19,602 bases of DNA from assembly GCA_043742705.1 (NCBI GenBank), contig JAYTXY010000111.1, positions 1 to 19,602 on the forward strand, given 5' to 3'. The DNA is from JAPLDA01 sp043742705 (lineage in GTDB: Bacteria > Bacteroidota > Bacteroidia > AKYH767-A > 2013-40CM-41-45). Under the pieces are notes generated by a model that had not been told where the DNA came from, did no database searches, and saw only the letters and a program-made list of their open reading frames with translations. A program made the translations under genes and the position numbers. Below are positions 1-8,210 of this stretch, one piece after another. Each line of letters starts with the position of its first letter. Position 1 is the first letter of the stretch.

Positions 1-14
1 CTACCTGATTAATA

Positions 15-410
15 TCAGAACGAACTGTCAACCTTTACAGCTTCCTTCAATAGCTTTACAAGAGCTGCTTCATCAATTTCATCGGCAGTTTTGTAGATCT
101 TGTAAAAAATTTGCTTGTTGGTTCCATGTGTCAGGTAATCGTCTTCGTCAAGAATTCTGTTGCCGTACCAAAATCCAAACAACACACCTACTTTGATTCC
201 GCCTCTTGGAATGGTCGCAGGCCAGATGATGCAGATGCCTTTCTTACCATAGAAGAAAGGCACGTTGAAAGATATTTTTTCTTTACAGTTTGGCGGTAGG
301 TTTTCGCGGACGATTTGTCGTAAGACATCTACGATGATTCGCTCTTCTTCAGGAAGCCGTTCAACGAACTGAACGAGTGAATTTATTTTGATTGACGTTT
401 CCGGTGTCAC
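15..410 (-). CDS. DUF1801 domain protein (YdhG-like)
   Basis: A 131-aa protein resembling the DUF1801 family of small single-domain proteins, whose biochemical role is not established. It has no signal peptide or membrane segment, so it is probably cytoplasmic. Features typical of the family are the acidic N-terminal helix (FVERLPEEERIIVDVLRQIV), a central IxFNVPFFYGKKGI segment with an aromatic-rich strand, a GVLFGFWYG strand and a C-terminal helix ending EAAL-VKLLKEA. The start is GTG at 408-410, and it shares bases with the TGA stop of the upstream acetyltransferase (GTGA overlap, 407-410), so the two are very likely translated together. The overlap is the main reason for accepting the GTG. 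The family call is from recognition of the pattern, not from a search. Confidence 0.75.
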   Translation of the reverse strand: MTPETSIKINSLVQFVERLPEEERIIVDVLRQIVRENLPPNCKEKISFNVPFFYGKKGICIIWPATIPRGGIKVGVLFGFWYGNRILDEDDYLTHGTNKQIFYKIYKTADEIDEAALVKLLKEAVKVDSSF

Positions 411-856
411 GGAAGCAATTTACGAAGTCGCCATTCATCGAGTGTCATCTCAAACTGGATTTCACCGTTAGGGCGGATTCCTGTTTGCTTCCATCCGGCT
501 TTTGTATAAAAAACTTCTGCTCTTGTTTTTGGTGCAGTCCCTAACCAGACTTTTTCTTTTGCCTGAGTAAAATACCAGTCAAGCATCAGGTCGTGAAGGT
601 TTCTTCCGATTCCTTTTCGCTCGTAGTCAGGATGAACAAACAATGCCCAGATGTTATGTTCTTTCAAATCAACAATGGAAAAACCAACGAGTTTATTGTC
701 CGTTTCGCAGACCCACCCTTTTCCGCGGAGGTTGATGAATTCTTCGCAGTCTTTATCTGTAACAAGTGCAGGGTTTGAAAGTGTGTTTTCTTTTACAGAA
801 TTTCTTACAACTTGTATCCCTTTGATGTCTTCTGTTTTCGCTTCCCTGAAAAGCAT
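407..856 (-). CDS. GNAT family N-acetyltransferase
   Basis: A 149-aa single-domain GCN5-related N-acetyltransferase, predicted to move an acetyl group from acetyl-CoA to an unknown amine. The acyl-CoA pyrophosphate-binding motif A is visible as FVHPDYERKGIGRNLHDLML, with the R/Q-x-x-G-x-G signature as ERKGIG at residues 79-84. The preceding beta-bulge strand is NKLVGFSIVDL, and the C-terminal part VFYTKAGWKQTG is the usual motif B end. Length is typical of a minimal GNAT. The start is ATG. The stop overlaps the GTG start of the DUF1801 gene. The substrate cannot be read from the sequence. Upstream lies a repeat-rich spacer (857-970) with a strong hairpin, and no clear promoter was found. Confidence 0.88.
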   Translation of the reverse strand: MLFREAKTEDIKGIQVVRNSVKENTLSNPALVTDKDCEEFINLRGKGWVCETDNKLVGFSIVDLKEHNIWALFVHPDYERKGIGRNLHDLMLDWYFTQAKEKVWLGTAPKTRAEVFYTKAGWKQTGIRPNGEIQFEMTLDEWRLRKLLP

Positions 857-877
857 AAAATTATTTGCTCATTTAAT

Positions 878-961
878 CTTAGTGTTTCTGTGTGCTCTTA
901 GTGTCTTAGTGGTAAAAAGAAAATAACCACTAAGACACGGAGTACATTAAGGTTCACTAAG
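878..961. repeat. CTTAGTG/CACTAAG word repeat with 13-bp hairpin
   Basis: The 114-nt gap between the 174-aa lipoprotein gene and the GNAT gene. The heptamer CTTAGTG occurs at 878-884, 897-903 and 905-911, and its reverse complement CACTAAG at 928-934 and 955-961. The central part forms a perfect 13-bp stem (901-913 with 926-938) around a 12-nt A-rich loop. On the minus strand this follows the lipoprotein stop and could end the envelope operon, but no clear U-tract follows the stem, so a terminator role is inferred only. Similar words with ACTAAGACACGGAG occur, from memory, as scattered intergenic repeats in many environmental genomes. Confidence 0.8.
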
Positions 962-970
962 AGTTATTTC

Positions 971-1495
971 CTAATCCACAAAGAATCTCAATCCCTGTTT
1001 GATGCTGATGTAATATCCGTCATCAATACTTTTTTTAATTCGGGTAAACGGATAAACATAGTCAACCAGTTTTGTTGTTTCCTTATGAAATACACGGATG
1101 ATCACAGCATCGGGAATTCCAGGATGATATTTTTGCTGATACAATGTCCCTTCACCGATTACTGCAATCATTCGCGCAGTGCCTGTCGCCAACGTATCTT
1201 TTATCCGGATTGCAATGCTGTCCATCAGCTCTTTTGTAAAAGCAGAGCTTCCATACTCCGGCAAAGGAACAGTCTTCGATTTATCAGGCGTCTCAAAGAA
1301 AAGAGCGAAATCAAAAATTTGATTTTTTTCTTTCAGCATTTTCTCCGCAACAGCAAGAGCCGGATAGACAGCATTTTCAGTTTCTACCCTTGTCTTCTTG
1401 GGCATCTTGTTTACGTTGGATGTACTGCTGCAGCTAAGTAAACAAGTTAACATCACCATACAGGTGAAACCTGCAATCAAATTATTTTTGTTCAT
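971..1495 (-). CDS. Small predicted lipoprotein (174 aa), function unknown
   Basis: I do not recognise a named family. The N-terminus is a lipoprotein signal: MNKNN, a hydrophobic stretch, then the lipobox LLSC with Cys at about residue 22 followed by SSTSN. The +2 residue is Ser, and Bacteroidota often send such lipoproteins to the outer membrane. The mature part is about 150 aa of mixed alpha/beta character, with a strand-rich middle (ARMIAVIGEGTLYQQ) and a C-terminus ending in an aromatic residue and acid (RFFVD). It begins 10 nt after the stop of the OmpA-family gene and is the last gene of the minus-strand envelope cluster, so it is probably co-expressed and may act with that protein. 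The start is ATG. Confidence 0.7.
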   Translation of the reverse strand: MNKNNLIAGFTCMVMLTCLLSCSSTSNVNKMPKKTRVETENAVYPALAVAEKMLKEKNQIFDFALFFETPDKSKTVPLPEYGSSAFTKELMDSIAIRIKDTLATGTARMIAVIGEGTLYQQKYHPGIPDAVIIRVFHKETTKLVDYVYPFTRIKKSIDDGYYISIKQGLRFFVD

Positions 1496-1505
1496 GTTAG
1501 AAATA

Positions 1506-3731
1506 TTATTCCATAATCGTAAACTCTACTCTCCTGTTTTTCTGTCGCCCTTCCGGAGTTTTGTTTGAATCAATTGGTTTTGTCATTCCATATCCTTTTG
1601 CCGTGATGCGTGCGCTGTCGATTCCTTTGTCAGTCAAATATTTTTTCACAGCATCAGCACGAGATTGTGAAAGTTTCAGGTTGTAATCTTTTCCTCCAAC
1701 ATTGTCAGTGTGTCCGTCAATGAGAAGTTTGAAAGTTGTTTTTCTCTTTAACAAGGAAGTCAGTTCATCAAGCGATTCAAACGAACTTTCACGAATGACA
1801 GCTTTTCCTGTTTCAAACTCGAGGTTCTTAAATACTTTGTTGATGATTTCCTGTTCTTCTTTTGTAAGCAGAACAACAGCAGGCTCTTTTGGCAATTCAA
1901 TTTTTTCTATCACAGGACATCCTTTGTTAGAAACAGGTCCTGCAACGAACGGACAACTGTCTTGTATGTCGATGATTCCGTCACTGTCTGTATCGGGACA
2001 ACCGTTGAATTGCATTGGTCCCGGAACAGTCGGACAACTATCCAATGGATTGGCAATACCATCTCCATCCGTATCAGGACAACCGTTGAACTGTATTAAA
2101 CCAGCATCGGTTGGACAATTGTCTTTGTTATCAGGAATGCTGTCACCATCTGTATCAGGACATCCATTGAACGCTACGAGTCCTGCAACATCCGGACATT
2201 CGTCAACATTGTCGGCAATGCCATCAGCATCTTTATCAGGACAACCTTTTGTCAAAGCAGGTCCGGGCACATCAGGACATCCGTCATCTTTATCTGCAAT
2301 TCCATCACCGTCTTTATCAGGACAACCGTTCAACGAAATCAATCCCGGAATTTCAGGGCAAGCATCTGTTTTATCCGGAACTTTGTCATGATCACGATCG
2401 CGAAGCGGACGTCCGAAGATTAAGTTGATTCCAAAATGAACATTGAATGTGCGCGCATCAATAGGGTTGAATGCTCCCAACACATTGTCACTGGCAAGAT
2501 AAAACTGGACAGGTCCTGCATTCGTTGCAATTCCGAATCCGATATTGTTGTACGCGCGGTTCATAGCGGAATAACTCAACGCAAGCGAAAGATGTCTTCC
2601 GACCTGTTGGTTAATTGAAAGTGTTGCTGATGGAATCAGCGAGCCTTTAAAGAATTGTCCGCGCAGTAAAATTCCTGCAAACCTGTTCTCGTTGAAAACA
2701 TAGTTAGCTCCGGCAAATACATGTGTAGACAAATAAGAAGTATATGCATCGCGCGTTTCTGTCGGCTTAAATGAGTTGTTCAAAGAGTCGAGTACCTCCT
2801 GTGAGCTGTTGCTCGAATCACTAACAAATTGAGAGAGGTTAACTCCTTCAAAATTATACGTCACAGTATTCGACCTGTAGTTTTTTACATTTGATTTCCA
2901 GCGGATGAATCCAAGATCAACCATGCTCAACGAAAAATTCCAGTGTTCAGTTAAATTATAATGTCCGCCAAGATCAAGTCCCCAGCCATTATTTTTTTGC
3001 CTGAAAAGATAATCGGTTGTTTCAATGTTGTCGTATCCGTCACTGCTATTTGAGAGTGTAGATGTATTCACTTCTACACCTGATTCAAGCGCAAGATCAT
3101 AGGTTCTTTCATCGGTGAAAAGACTCAGGTCACTTTTAGCCGTTGAAATATTTTCCATTCCATAGAGGTATTTTATTCGTCCGCCTATGGTTAGTTTTTC
3201 GTTAATTTCTCTCGCCATGCCTATTCCGTATTCACGGTAATGCGTTCCGTCAAAACCCAAACCGGTGAAGTCGGCTTTCCTGCCAAGGAAAGAGCTATTG
3301 CCATGTTGCAGGAAGTCAAAGAAATCTTTGGTATATGTGAAGTTGAATTTGAATTTTTCAGTGACGTTAAAGGAGAAATAATTTTTCTTCACCCGTAGTC
3401 CGAATGAGAAAAGGTCAACGGCAGCAGACATACCGATGAAATTTTTCCCATCTGCCATTTTATCGATGGCATTGTCAATGTTGAGCACTAGCGAATCGTC
3501 TGATCTGCGAGTGATGAGATCGGAATACGCAAACCCTGAATTACTCACGTAAAAATAATTTGAAGAAGTAATCGGCATGCCAATGCTGATCTTATTCATA
3601 GGAATCGCAGCCGGATTGTTATATGCGGATTGATGTACACTTCGCATGTTGTAGAAGGTTTGATCTACCTGTGCAATTCCGGAGAACTGAAATGAGATGA
3701 CGAAGAGGAGGGAGGTAAAGAGTTTTCTCAT
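1506..3731 (-). CDS. DUF5723 / thrombospondin type 3 repeat / OmpA-domain outer membrane protein
   Basis: A 741-aa predicted outer-membrane protein in three parts. Residues 1-20 form a Sec signal peptide ending near SGIAQ. Residues about 25-440 resemble the Bacteroidota DUF5723 region: N-terminal MRSVHQSAYNNPAAIP, then IGMPITSSNYF, the VKKNYFSFNVTEKF segment, IKYLYGMENIST, and alternating amphipathic strands that suggest a beta-barrel. Residues about 443-604 hold six 27-residue thrombospondin type 3 repeats of pattern D-x-D-x-D-G-I-x-D...C-P, expected to bind calcium. Residues about 635-741 are an OmpA C-terminal domain with GHTDNVGGKDYN, SQSRADAVKKYL and a GRQKNRRVEF end, expected to bind peptidoglycan. 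The ATG shares bases with the stop of the upstream lipoprotein gene (ATGA, 3728-3731), indicating translational coupling. The specific role is unknown; it may link the outer membrane to peptidoglycan and carry a partner. Confidence 0.9.
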   Translation of the reverse strand: MRKLFTSLLFVISFQFSGIAQVDQTFYNMRSVHQSAYNNPAAIPMNKISIGMPITSSNYFYVSNSGFAYSDLITRRSDDSLVLNIDNAIDKMADGKNFIGMSAAVDLFSFGLRVKKNYFSFNVTEKFKFNFTYTKDFFDFLQHGNSSFLGRKADFTGLGFDGTHYREYGIGMAREINEKLTIGGRIKYLYGMENISTAKSDLSLFTDERTYDLALESGVEVNTSTLSNSSDGYDNIETTDYLFRQKNNGWGLDLGGHYNLTEHWNFSLSMVDLGFIRWKSNVKNYRSNTVTYNFEGVNLSQFVSDSSNSSQEVLDSLNNSFKPTETRDAYTSYLSTHVFAGANYVFNENRFAGILLRGQFFKGSLIPSATLSINQQVGRHLSLALSYSAMNRAYNNIGFGIATNAGPVQFYLASDNVLGAFNPIDARTFNVHFGINLIFGRPLRDRDHDKVPDKTDACPEIPGLISLNGCPDKDGDGIADKDDGCPDVPGPALTKGCPDKDADGIADNVDECPDVAGLVAFNGCPDTDGDSIPDNKDNCPTDAGLIQFNGCPDTDGDGIANPLDSCPTVPGPMQFNGCPDTDSDGIIDIQDSCPFVAGPVSNKGCPVIEKIELPKEPAVVLLTKEEQEIINKVFKNLEFETGKAVIRESSFESLDELTSLLKRKTTFKLLIDGHTDNVGGKDYNLKLSQSRADAVKKYLTDKGIDSARITAKGYGMTKPIDSNKTPEGRQKNRRVEFTIME
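1918..2403 (-). repeat. Six 81-bp degenerate tandem repeats coding TSP type 3 units
   Basis: Inside the OmpA-family gene, six consecutive units of 81 bp encode 27-residue calcium-binding repeats. Unit phase is visible on the plus strand, where ggacaacc recurs at about 2239 and about 2320, 81 bp apart. The first unit is divergent (starts DRDHDKVPD). Later units begin GCPD followed by T or K and an Asp ladder, and each carries a second CP pair. The DNA copies are diverged in synonymous positions, which argues for an old, selected protein repeat and not a recent slippage event. Confidence 0.85.
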
Positions 3732-5341
3732 TGGATATCCATATTTAATTGTGCCTTCACTCCAAGACGAACGTCAAGGATGTAATCAGAATATATCTTA
3801 ACAAGAGTGGGAACATTATAGGAGTTGAGTATTCCGCGAATCACTATTTTTTTTGCATTGTAAATATTCTTCAGACGCGCTTTCGAAAAATATTCATCCG
3901 TGGTTTTAAGTGTCGGTTGGTTGACAATGCCTGTGGCAAGATCAATCAATCCGGCGTTGATGATTTGTTCCGGTGGTGAAATCAACGAATCAAGAATCAC
4001 GGAAGTGGAGTCCAGGAAGTAAATCTGTGTGTTGGCATCCACCGGAAAACCATTGGTGATGTTGATCCGGAAGATTGCCCACTCAATTTCTTTGACATCA
4101 TCCAGTTTGAAGTCAACCGTATCCTGTACAACCAGCCCTCCTGCATACCCATACAATGGCAACTCAACCCGTACATCTATATTCAGCCTGCTTGAATCTT
4201 CCAGGAAATTTTGCGTGACGCCACCCGTATTGGAAACTGCGTTCACGTTGTAGCCAATGTATTGCGGATTTTGACTCATAGCTGCTCCCAGGTTACAGTT
4301 TGTTTTATCAAGAGAGAAGTTTGAATGAGCTGTTTGCCCTACAATGGTCGGAGAAAAAATAGGAATCGGGTTCGGAACTCCGGGACCGATGATTGGAATA
4401 TTTCCTGAGGTTGCATTGTATGCGTACAACGAATTGAAGTGTGCGTCCAGTGGCATCCCGAACGAGTTGCTGATGAGGAACTGCACTTTCGGATCGTCAA
4501 AATAAAGCGTTCCTCCAATGGCATTGTTGAAAATTGAAATCCGTGACGAGTCATCGTTGACGGTAATGTTCCGTGTGCCAAAGTATCCAAAAACATTTTT
4601 AATCGCCAAGCTATTAAAGGAAGATGCGATGGAAAATGTTTCAGTTGTCAGCGTAAGGTTTCCGGAGTTTGTAAACTGCACACTATAATCAACCGGGAAT
4701 TGATTAAAAGATCCTGTCGTTGTCATGTCAAACTTGTATCCTGATAAATCAAAACTTCCGTTTGCGATTACAGGAACCTGGTTGTTGAATGTAAACGGAA
4801 TATTTTTCTGGAACGGAACTCCATTCAGTTTTGCAGTCGGAATACTTACAGTGAGCACACCGCTGTGCCTGATCACGGATGAAATGTTAATGTCAAGCAT
4901 CCCGTTTTTCAATTGCATCGAATCAATATGCTCTCCGTTTGCAACTCCGAAAGGCAGAATGGTATTTCTTGTAGTGGTAACTGAACCCGAGCTCAGCGTA
5001 ACGATTTCAGGAGCCGTGAGGTTGATCGCTTGATTGCTCGACTGATCAATGAGCGGCAGAAACTCGTAGCCATAAATGGAGTAGATGTTTCCTTTGTAAA
5101 CGATGGTAACGAAATGAGTGTTGTCGACAAGTACGGTTCCGGTATCCGTCAGATTAAGGATGTTATCGATGCTGAGCGCGGAATGTATAAGAGGCAACGC
5201 CACATTCGGGTTCCAGTGGGTTTCTGCGATCTTGTCGAATTCAAAGTCTTCTTTCTTGATACAGGATTGCATCAAAGAAAGAAGCATGACTGCGACAATT
5301 AATTTTATCGTTGCAGCAATAGCTCTTGTTTTTGTTTTCAT
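3728..5341 (-). CDS. Large predicted lipoprotein, Bacteroidota-type, function unknown
   Basis: A 537-aa protein with a lipoprotein-type N-terminus: charged MKTKTR, a hydrophobic core AATIKLIVAVMLLSL, then MQSC with Cys at about residue 27. The lipobox is imperfect (Gln before Ser-Cys), but this degeneracy is common in the phylum. The mature start KKEDFEFDKIAETHWNPNVALPLIHS looks like a conserved family opening, though I cannot attach a name. The rest is rich in short strands, Asn, Thr and Ser, as in beta-sandwich surface proteins, with no recognisable catalytic motif. It lies 21 nt after the 909-aa propeller gene and its stop overlaps the start of the DUF5723-OmpA gene, so I infer a shared transcript and probably a shared complex or assembly pathway at the outer membrane. 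Confidence 0.75.
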   Translation of the reverse strand: MKTKTRAIAATIKLIVAVMLLSLMQSCIKKEDFEFDKIAETHWNPNVALPLIHSALSIDNILNLTDTGTVLVDNTHFVTIVYKGNIYSIYGYEFLPLIDQSSNQAINLTAPEIVTLSSGSVTTTRNTILPFGVANGEHIDSMQLKNGMLDINISSVIRHSGVLTVSIPTAKLNGVPFQKNIPFTFNNQVPVIANGSFDLSGYKFDMTTTGSFNQFPVDYSVQFTNSGNLTLTTETFSIASSFNSLAIKNVFGYFGTRNITVNDDSSRISIFNNAIGGTLYFDDPKVQFLISNSFGMPLDAHFNSLYAYNATSGNIPIIGPGVPNPIPIFSPTIVGQTAHSNFSLDKTNCNLGAAMSQNPQYIGYNVNAVSNTGGVTQNFLEDSSRLNIDVRVELPLYGYAGGLVVQDTVDFKLDDVKEIEWAIFRINITNGFPVDANTQIYFLDSTSVILDSLISPPEQIINAGLIDLATGIVNQPTLKTTDEYFSKARLKNIYNAKKIVIRGILNSYNVPTLVKIYSDYILDVRLGVKAQLNMDIQ

Positions 5342-5362
5342 GGAGAATTATTTTTCAGAAGA

Positions 5363-8092
5363 TTAATCAATAATATATAGGTAAACATTGCCATCGCTTC
5401 CTGTGGTCGCAAGTACAGTTTTTCCTTCAGTCCCCCAGTTGGTTGAAGAGATTCCTTTAAATCCTTTTACCGGGAAGCCGTGCGAAATGGTACCGTCTTT
5501 ATCCAGTATATAAAATTTATTTTCCGCAAAAGATCCTATTCCTGGTTGCTGTTGTGAAGGAGTGAAAGAGAAAGAAAAAATTTCAGGCAAGACAGTTTCA
5601 ATAAAAACACGGCTGTAGATTTCAGCCCCGTCTTGTTTAAATGCTTTTACCTGGTGATGGTCAAGGAAAATAAAATCCTGGTTTCCGTCACCATCAATAT
5701 CTGCTGCTGTAAAAGAATGATCCGCTGAAAAGTTTCCGAACGATTTCGGTTTCACGGTTCCGTTGAAATAAATGGAGATGATCTTTCCTGAAGTATCAGT
5801 AGTAACAAGATGATCTTCGTCCAGGGAGTCGCCGGAGATAAGGGCAAACGTGCTGTGTTCGGCAACAAGCGTCTGCTTCAGCGCTACACGCGTACTTCCT
5901 TTTTTGTCGAGTACGAAAACTGTTCCGCTGTTGTTGAAAATCACAAGGTAGTCTTTGCTTTGCGAGTTGAAATTCTGTAGCGGTTTCGTGACGTTACTTA
6001 CAGGCTGACTGAACAGCCAGCCACTCATCGGTTTCCCGCTAACTTCATAGGTATAAATCATCCTGTTGCTACAGGCAACAAATACTTTGTAATTTTTCGA
6101 TTGATCGAAATCGAAAACCGAACAACCATTGGTTGCAGTTGCAGGAAGACGGATCGGAAAATTACCATACTCGTTGCCGGTAAGATCAAGAAGGTAAAGT
6201 TGCGAAGCTGTGTTGAAGAGAATCTGCTGCTGACCGTTTCGGTTCGCATCCACGATATGGAAATTCCCGATAATCTTTTCAGGAATGGTTTTCTTCCAGG
6301 TTGTGTTTCCGCCTTCATCCAAAAGATACACGTTGAACTTTTCATCCTGCACAAGGATGAAATTCTTTTTCGTTTCTGAATTTGTAAATAGAAAAGGAGT
6401 CGTTGTCACTGTTGTGTCAAGTTGTACAGACCATAATAAACTTGCATCGTTAATTTTTTCTTTCGTCCGCATCAGTTGAACGGTAGTTTCAAAATTTTCT
6501 TTACGATTAACGAGTTGAAAGGAGAACATTGAAAACCTGCTCAGCAATGTAGAGTTGTCATCGATCATCTTCATCATATCAGCGGAAGCAAAATGACGAA
6601 AAATGTTTTTGGAACGTTCCATGTTTATGTAACAGTAAAAGTTGGACGCCCGTTCCGCATTTCCTGATAGGTTTCTGAAAGCTGCATCACCAGCCAGTGA
6701 TTTGTTGTCTTCGTAATCGTCAATGAAACTGTAAAGAGCTGAACTTTGATTAGCAATAACTACATAGTTTCCTGCCGTGGTGTAATAAAATTTCGTGATG
6801 TTGCTGAAAAGGTTGCCATAAAAAAGTGGTACAAGTCCTGCAAGATTAATGAATCCCCATGGATGTTTTCTATACTCCTCCTGCTTGGAAAATGGAGCAT
6901 CGTTTTTATTAATTGCATTCTGAACCTCTAGTAAATCAGTTGTAGCTCTCGTTATGTCATTCGCGCGGATACAGGCATAGCTGCTGTTTGAAAACGAAAT
7001 ACTTCCGGGCTCTGTGATTACTAACGTCATTTCATTTCCGATCCACTCTGTTAAATTTTTTTTCAGGTTTATAGGAAATTTTTTTTCGATTGCCTTGATG
7101 ATTCCCGTTCGTTTAATCGGAGAATCATAATAAATAGAATTAGAAAGAAGGTGCTGAAAATATTTTTGGTAATCACTTAATCCGATATGAATAAAGAGTG
7201 CAGTGCGCAACGGAAGAATGTCTGTTACATCTATTTTTTGCGGTTGTTGTCCTGCAAGAGAAGAAATAAAATCAGCTGTATCGGAAGATGCCGTGAGACC
7301 TTGAAAAAGGAGTCCGTTCTTTTGAATCACGGCATTCAGTTTGGTCCAACGTGCAAACGAGCCAAGAGCATTGAAGAATGTTGTATTTCCGGAAGAAGAA
7401 AAAGAAGAGAAGAATTCCCTGAGACTGATGTAATTCAGAAAAACGCTTGCATCTTCATTATCTCCGGATGATTTGGAAACTTTTAAAAACGCTTTCGACT
7501 TGTCAACACTCGTTCCGTTTTTCAGTTGACGAATAGCATCGTCAATCAGGAAGGAAGTAAAGCTTCCGAGAAAAATTCCTTTCGAGACGGCAAAGGAAAA
7601 ATTCTTATAAGCGGAAATTGTTATTTCATGCACAACTGTATTTTCATACACTCTCCTGCTGATAGAAGATCTGATGTGAAATGCATTGGAAATAAAATGT
7701 TCTGTCTTTTCATCGGTCCATGACGAAGGAACATTGCACAGGTAGAGGTAGTCGAAGCTGTTTGCTTTGGTGAGATGTGCAGACAAATATATTTTTTTCT
7801 TTTCCCATATTTCTTTTACCTCGCTGTCATCTGCCAGAGCAGAATCAAGAAGTTTGAGATTCGTGGCAGTGGATGAATCAGTAGACGCAAAGCCGGACAG
7901 CAATTCACCGTCAGAAAGTTTTTTCAATGCGTTTTTTGCATTGGTTGCTTCAATGAAAAAGAATGCATTGGAAGGAATGCCGTTGATGGGATCGGTAGAG
8001 ACAATACTATAGCGCTGAAAATAAAAATAAGCCAGCGAAATGATGCCGAGAATTACCAGAGTGATGAATGATGAAATGACTACACGCTTCAT
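5363..8092 (-). CDS. Membrane-anchored protein with DUF3352-like region and C-terminal beta-propeller
   Basis: I place the start at the ATG at 8090-8092 (909 aa), which opens directly on an N-terminal membrane anchor (residues about 3-25, VVISSFITLVILGIISLAYF). The longer reading from 8158 adds 22 residues of poor character. Residues about 30-545 are a periplasmic region that looks like the DUF3352-type proteins (STDPINGIPSNAFFFIEATN near the start), a tentative match. From about residue 557 to the end there are repeated beta-propeller-like blades: LVQDEKFNVYLLDEGG, ILFNTASQLYLLDLTGN, an FG-GAP-like DIDGDGNQDFIFLD, and FYILDKDGTISHGFPVKGF. It is first in the tight minus-strand envelope cluster. 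A TAGCTTTG element (8122-8129) lies 30 nt upstream. Role unknown; it may sense or scaffold at the inner membrane. Confidence 0.75.
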   Translation of the reverse strand: MKRVVISSFITLVILGIISLAYFYFQRYSIVSTDPINGIPSNAFFFIEATNAKNALKKLSDGELLSGFASTDSSTATNLKLLDSALADDSEVKEIWEKKKIYLSAHLTKANSFDYLYLCNVPSSWTDEKTEHFISNAFHIRSSISRRVYENTVVHEITISAYKNFSFAVSKGIFLGSFTSFLIDDAIRQLKNGTSVDKSKAFLKVSKSSGDNEDASVFLNYISLREFFSSFSSSGNTTFFNALGSFARWTKLNAVIQKNGLLFQGLTASSDTADFISSLAGQQPQKIDVTDILPLRTALFIHIGLSDYQKYFQHLLSNSIYYDSPIKRTGIIKAIEKKFPINLKKNLTEWIGNEMTLVITEPGSISFSNSSYACIRANDITRATTDLLEVQNAINKNDAPFSKQEEYRKHPWGFINLAGLVPLFYGNLFSNITKFYYTTAGNYVVIANQSSALYSFIDDYEDNKSLAGDAAFRNLSGNAERASNFYCYINMERSKNIFRHFASADMMKMIDDNSTLLSRFSMFSFQLVNRKENFETTVQLMRTKEKINDASLLWSVQLDTTVTTTPFLFTNSETKKNFILVQDEKFNVYLLDEGGNTTWKKTIPEKIIGNFHIVDANRNGQQQILFNTASQLYLLDLTGNEYGNFPIRLPATATNGCSVFDFDQSKNYKVFVACSNRMIYTYEVSGKPMSGWLFSQPVSNVTKPLQNFNSQSKDYLVIFNNSGTVFVLDKKGSTRVALKQTLVAEHSTFALISGDSLDEDHLVTTDTSGKIISIYFNGTVKPKSFGNFSADHSFTAADIDGDGNQDFIFLDHHQVKAFKQDGAEIYSRVFIETVLPEIFSFSFTPSQQQPGIGSFAENKFYILDKDGTISHGFPVKGFKGISSTNWGTEGKTVLATTGSDGNVYLYIID

Positions 8093-8113
8093 TGGCTTTT
8101 TAGAAAATAATTT

Positions 8114-8138
8114 CTTTCCCGCAAAGCTATCGGGAAAG
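8114..8138. repeat. 8-bp inverted repeat upstream of the propeller gene
   Basis: CTTTCCCG (8114-8121) and CGGGAAAG (8131-8138) form a perfect 8-bp stem with a 9-nt loop. On the minus strand the loop region includes TAGCTTTG (8122-8129), which fits the Bacteroidota -7 consensus TAnnTTTG, 30 nt before the ATG at 8092. No matching -33 element was found, so promoter function is uncertain. The GCTATCGGG half resembles a word that, from memory, recurs in palindromes of many Bacteroidota genomes. Confidence 0.5.
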
Positions 8139-8174
8139 CAGCGCCATGATTGATGCACACATTTCTAATTATAT

Positions 8175-8186
8175 ACACGATCGTGT
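8175..8186. repeat. 12-bp perfect palindrome ACACGATCGTGT
   Basis: A perfect 12-bp palindrome between the rnhB stop (8211) and the propeller-gene start (8092). It could be a binding site for a dimeric regulator or chance. It is the only other structure I can see in this 118-nt gap besides the inverted repeat at 8114-8138. Confidence 0.4.
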
Positions 8187-8210
8187 TGATAAAGAGGAGA
8201 GAATAAGTAG

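Noticed and set aside
901..938. Standard intrinsic terminator
   Set aside because: The stem is AT-rich and lacks a U-run after it on either strand; kept only as a repeat with possible terminator role.
1702..2391. Plus-strand ORF of 229 codons rich in SVSGQP repeats
   Set aside because: Antisense shadow of the TSP3 and OmpA coding region; its repeat pattern mirrors the 81-bp coding repeats of the real gene.
8093..8158. 22-residue N-terminal extension of the propeller protein
   Set aside because: It overlaps the inverted repeat and -7-like element, reads as an unlikely leader with Trp, Cys and Pro, and delays the membrane anchor that follows the ATG at 8092.
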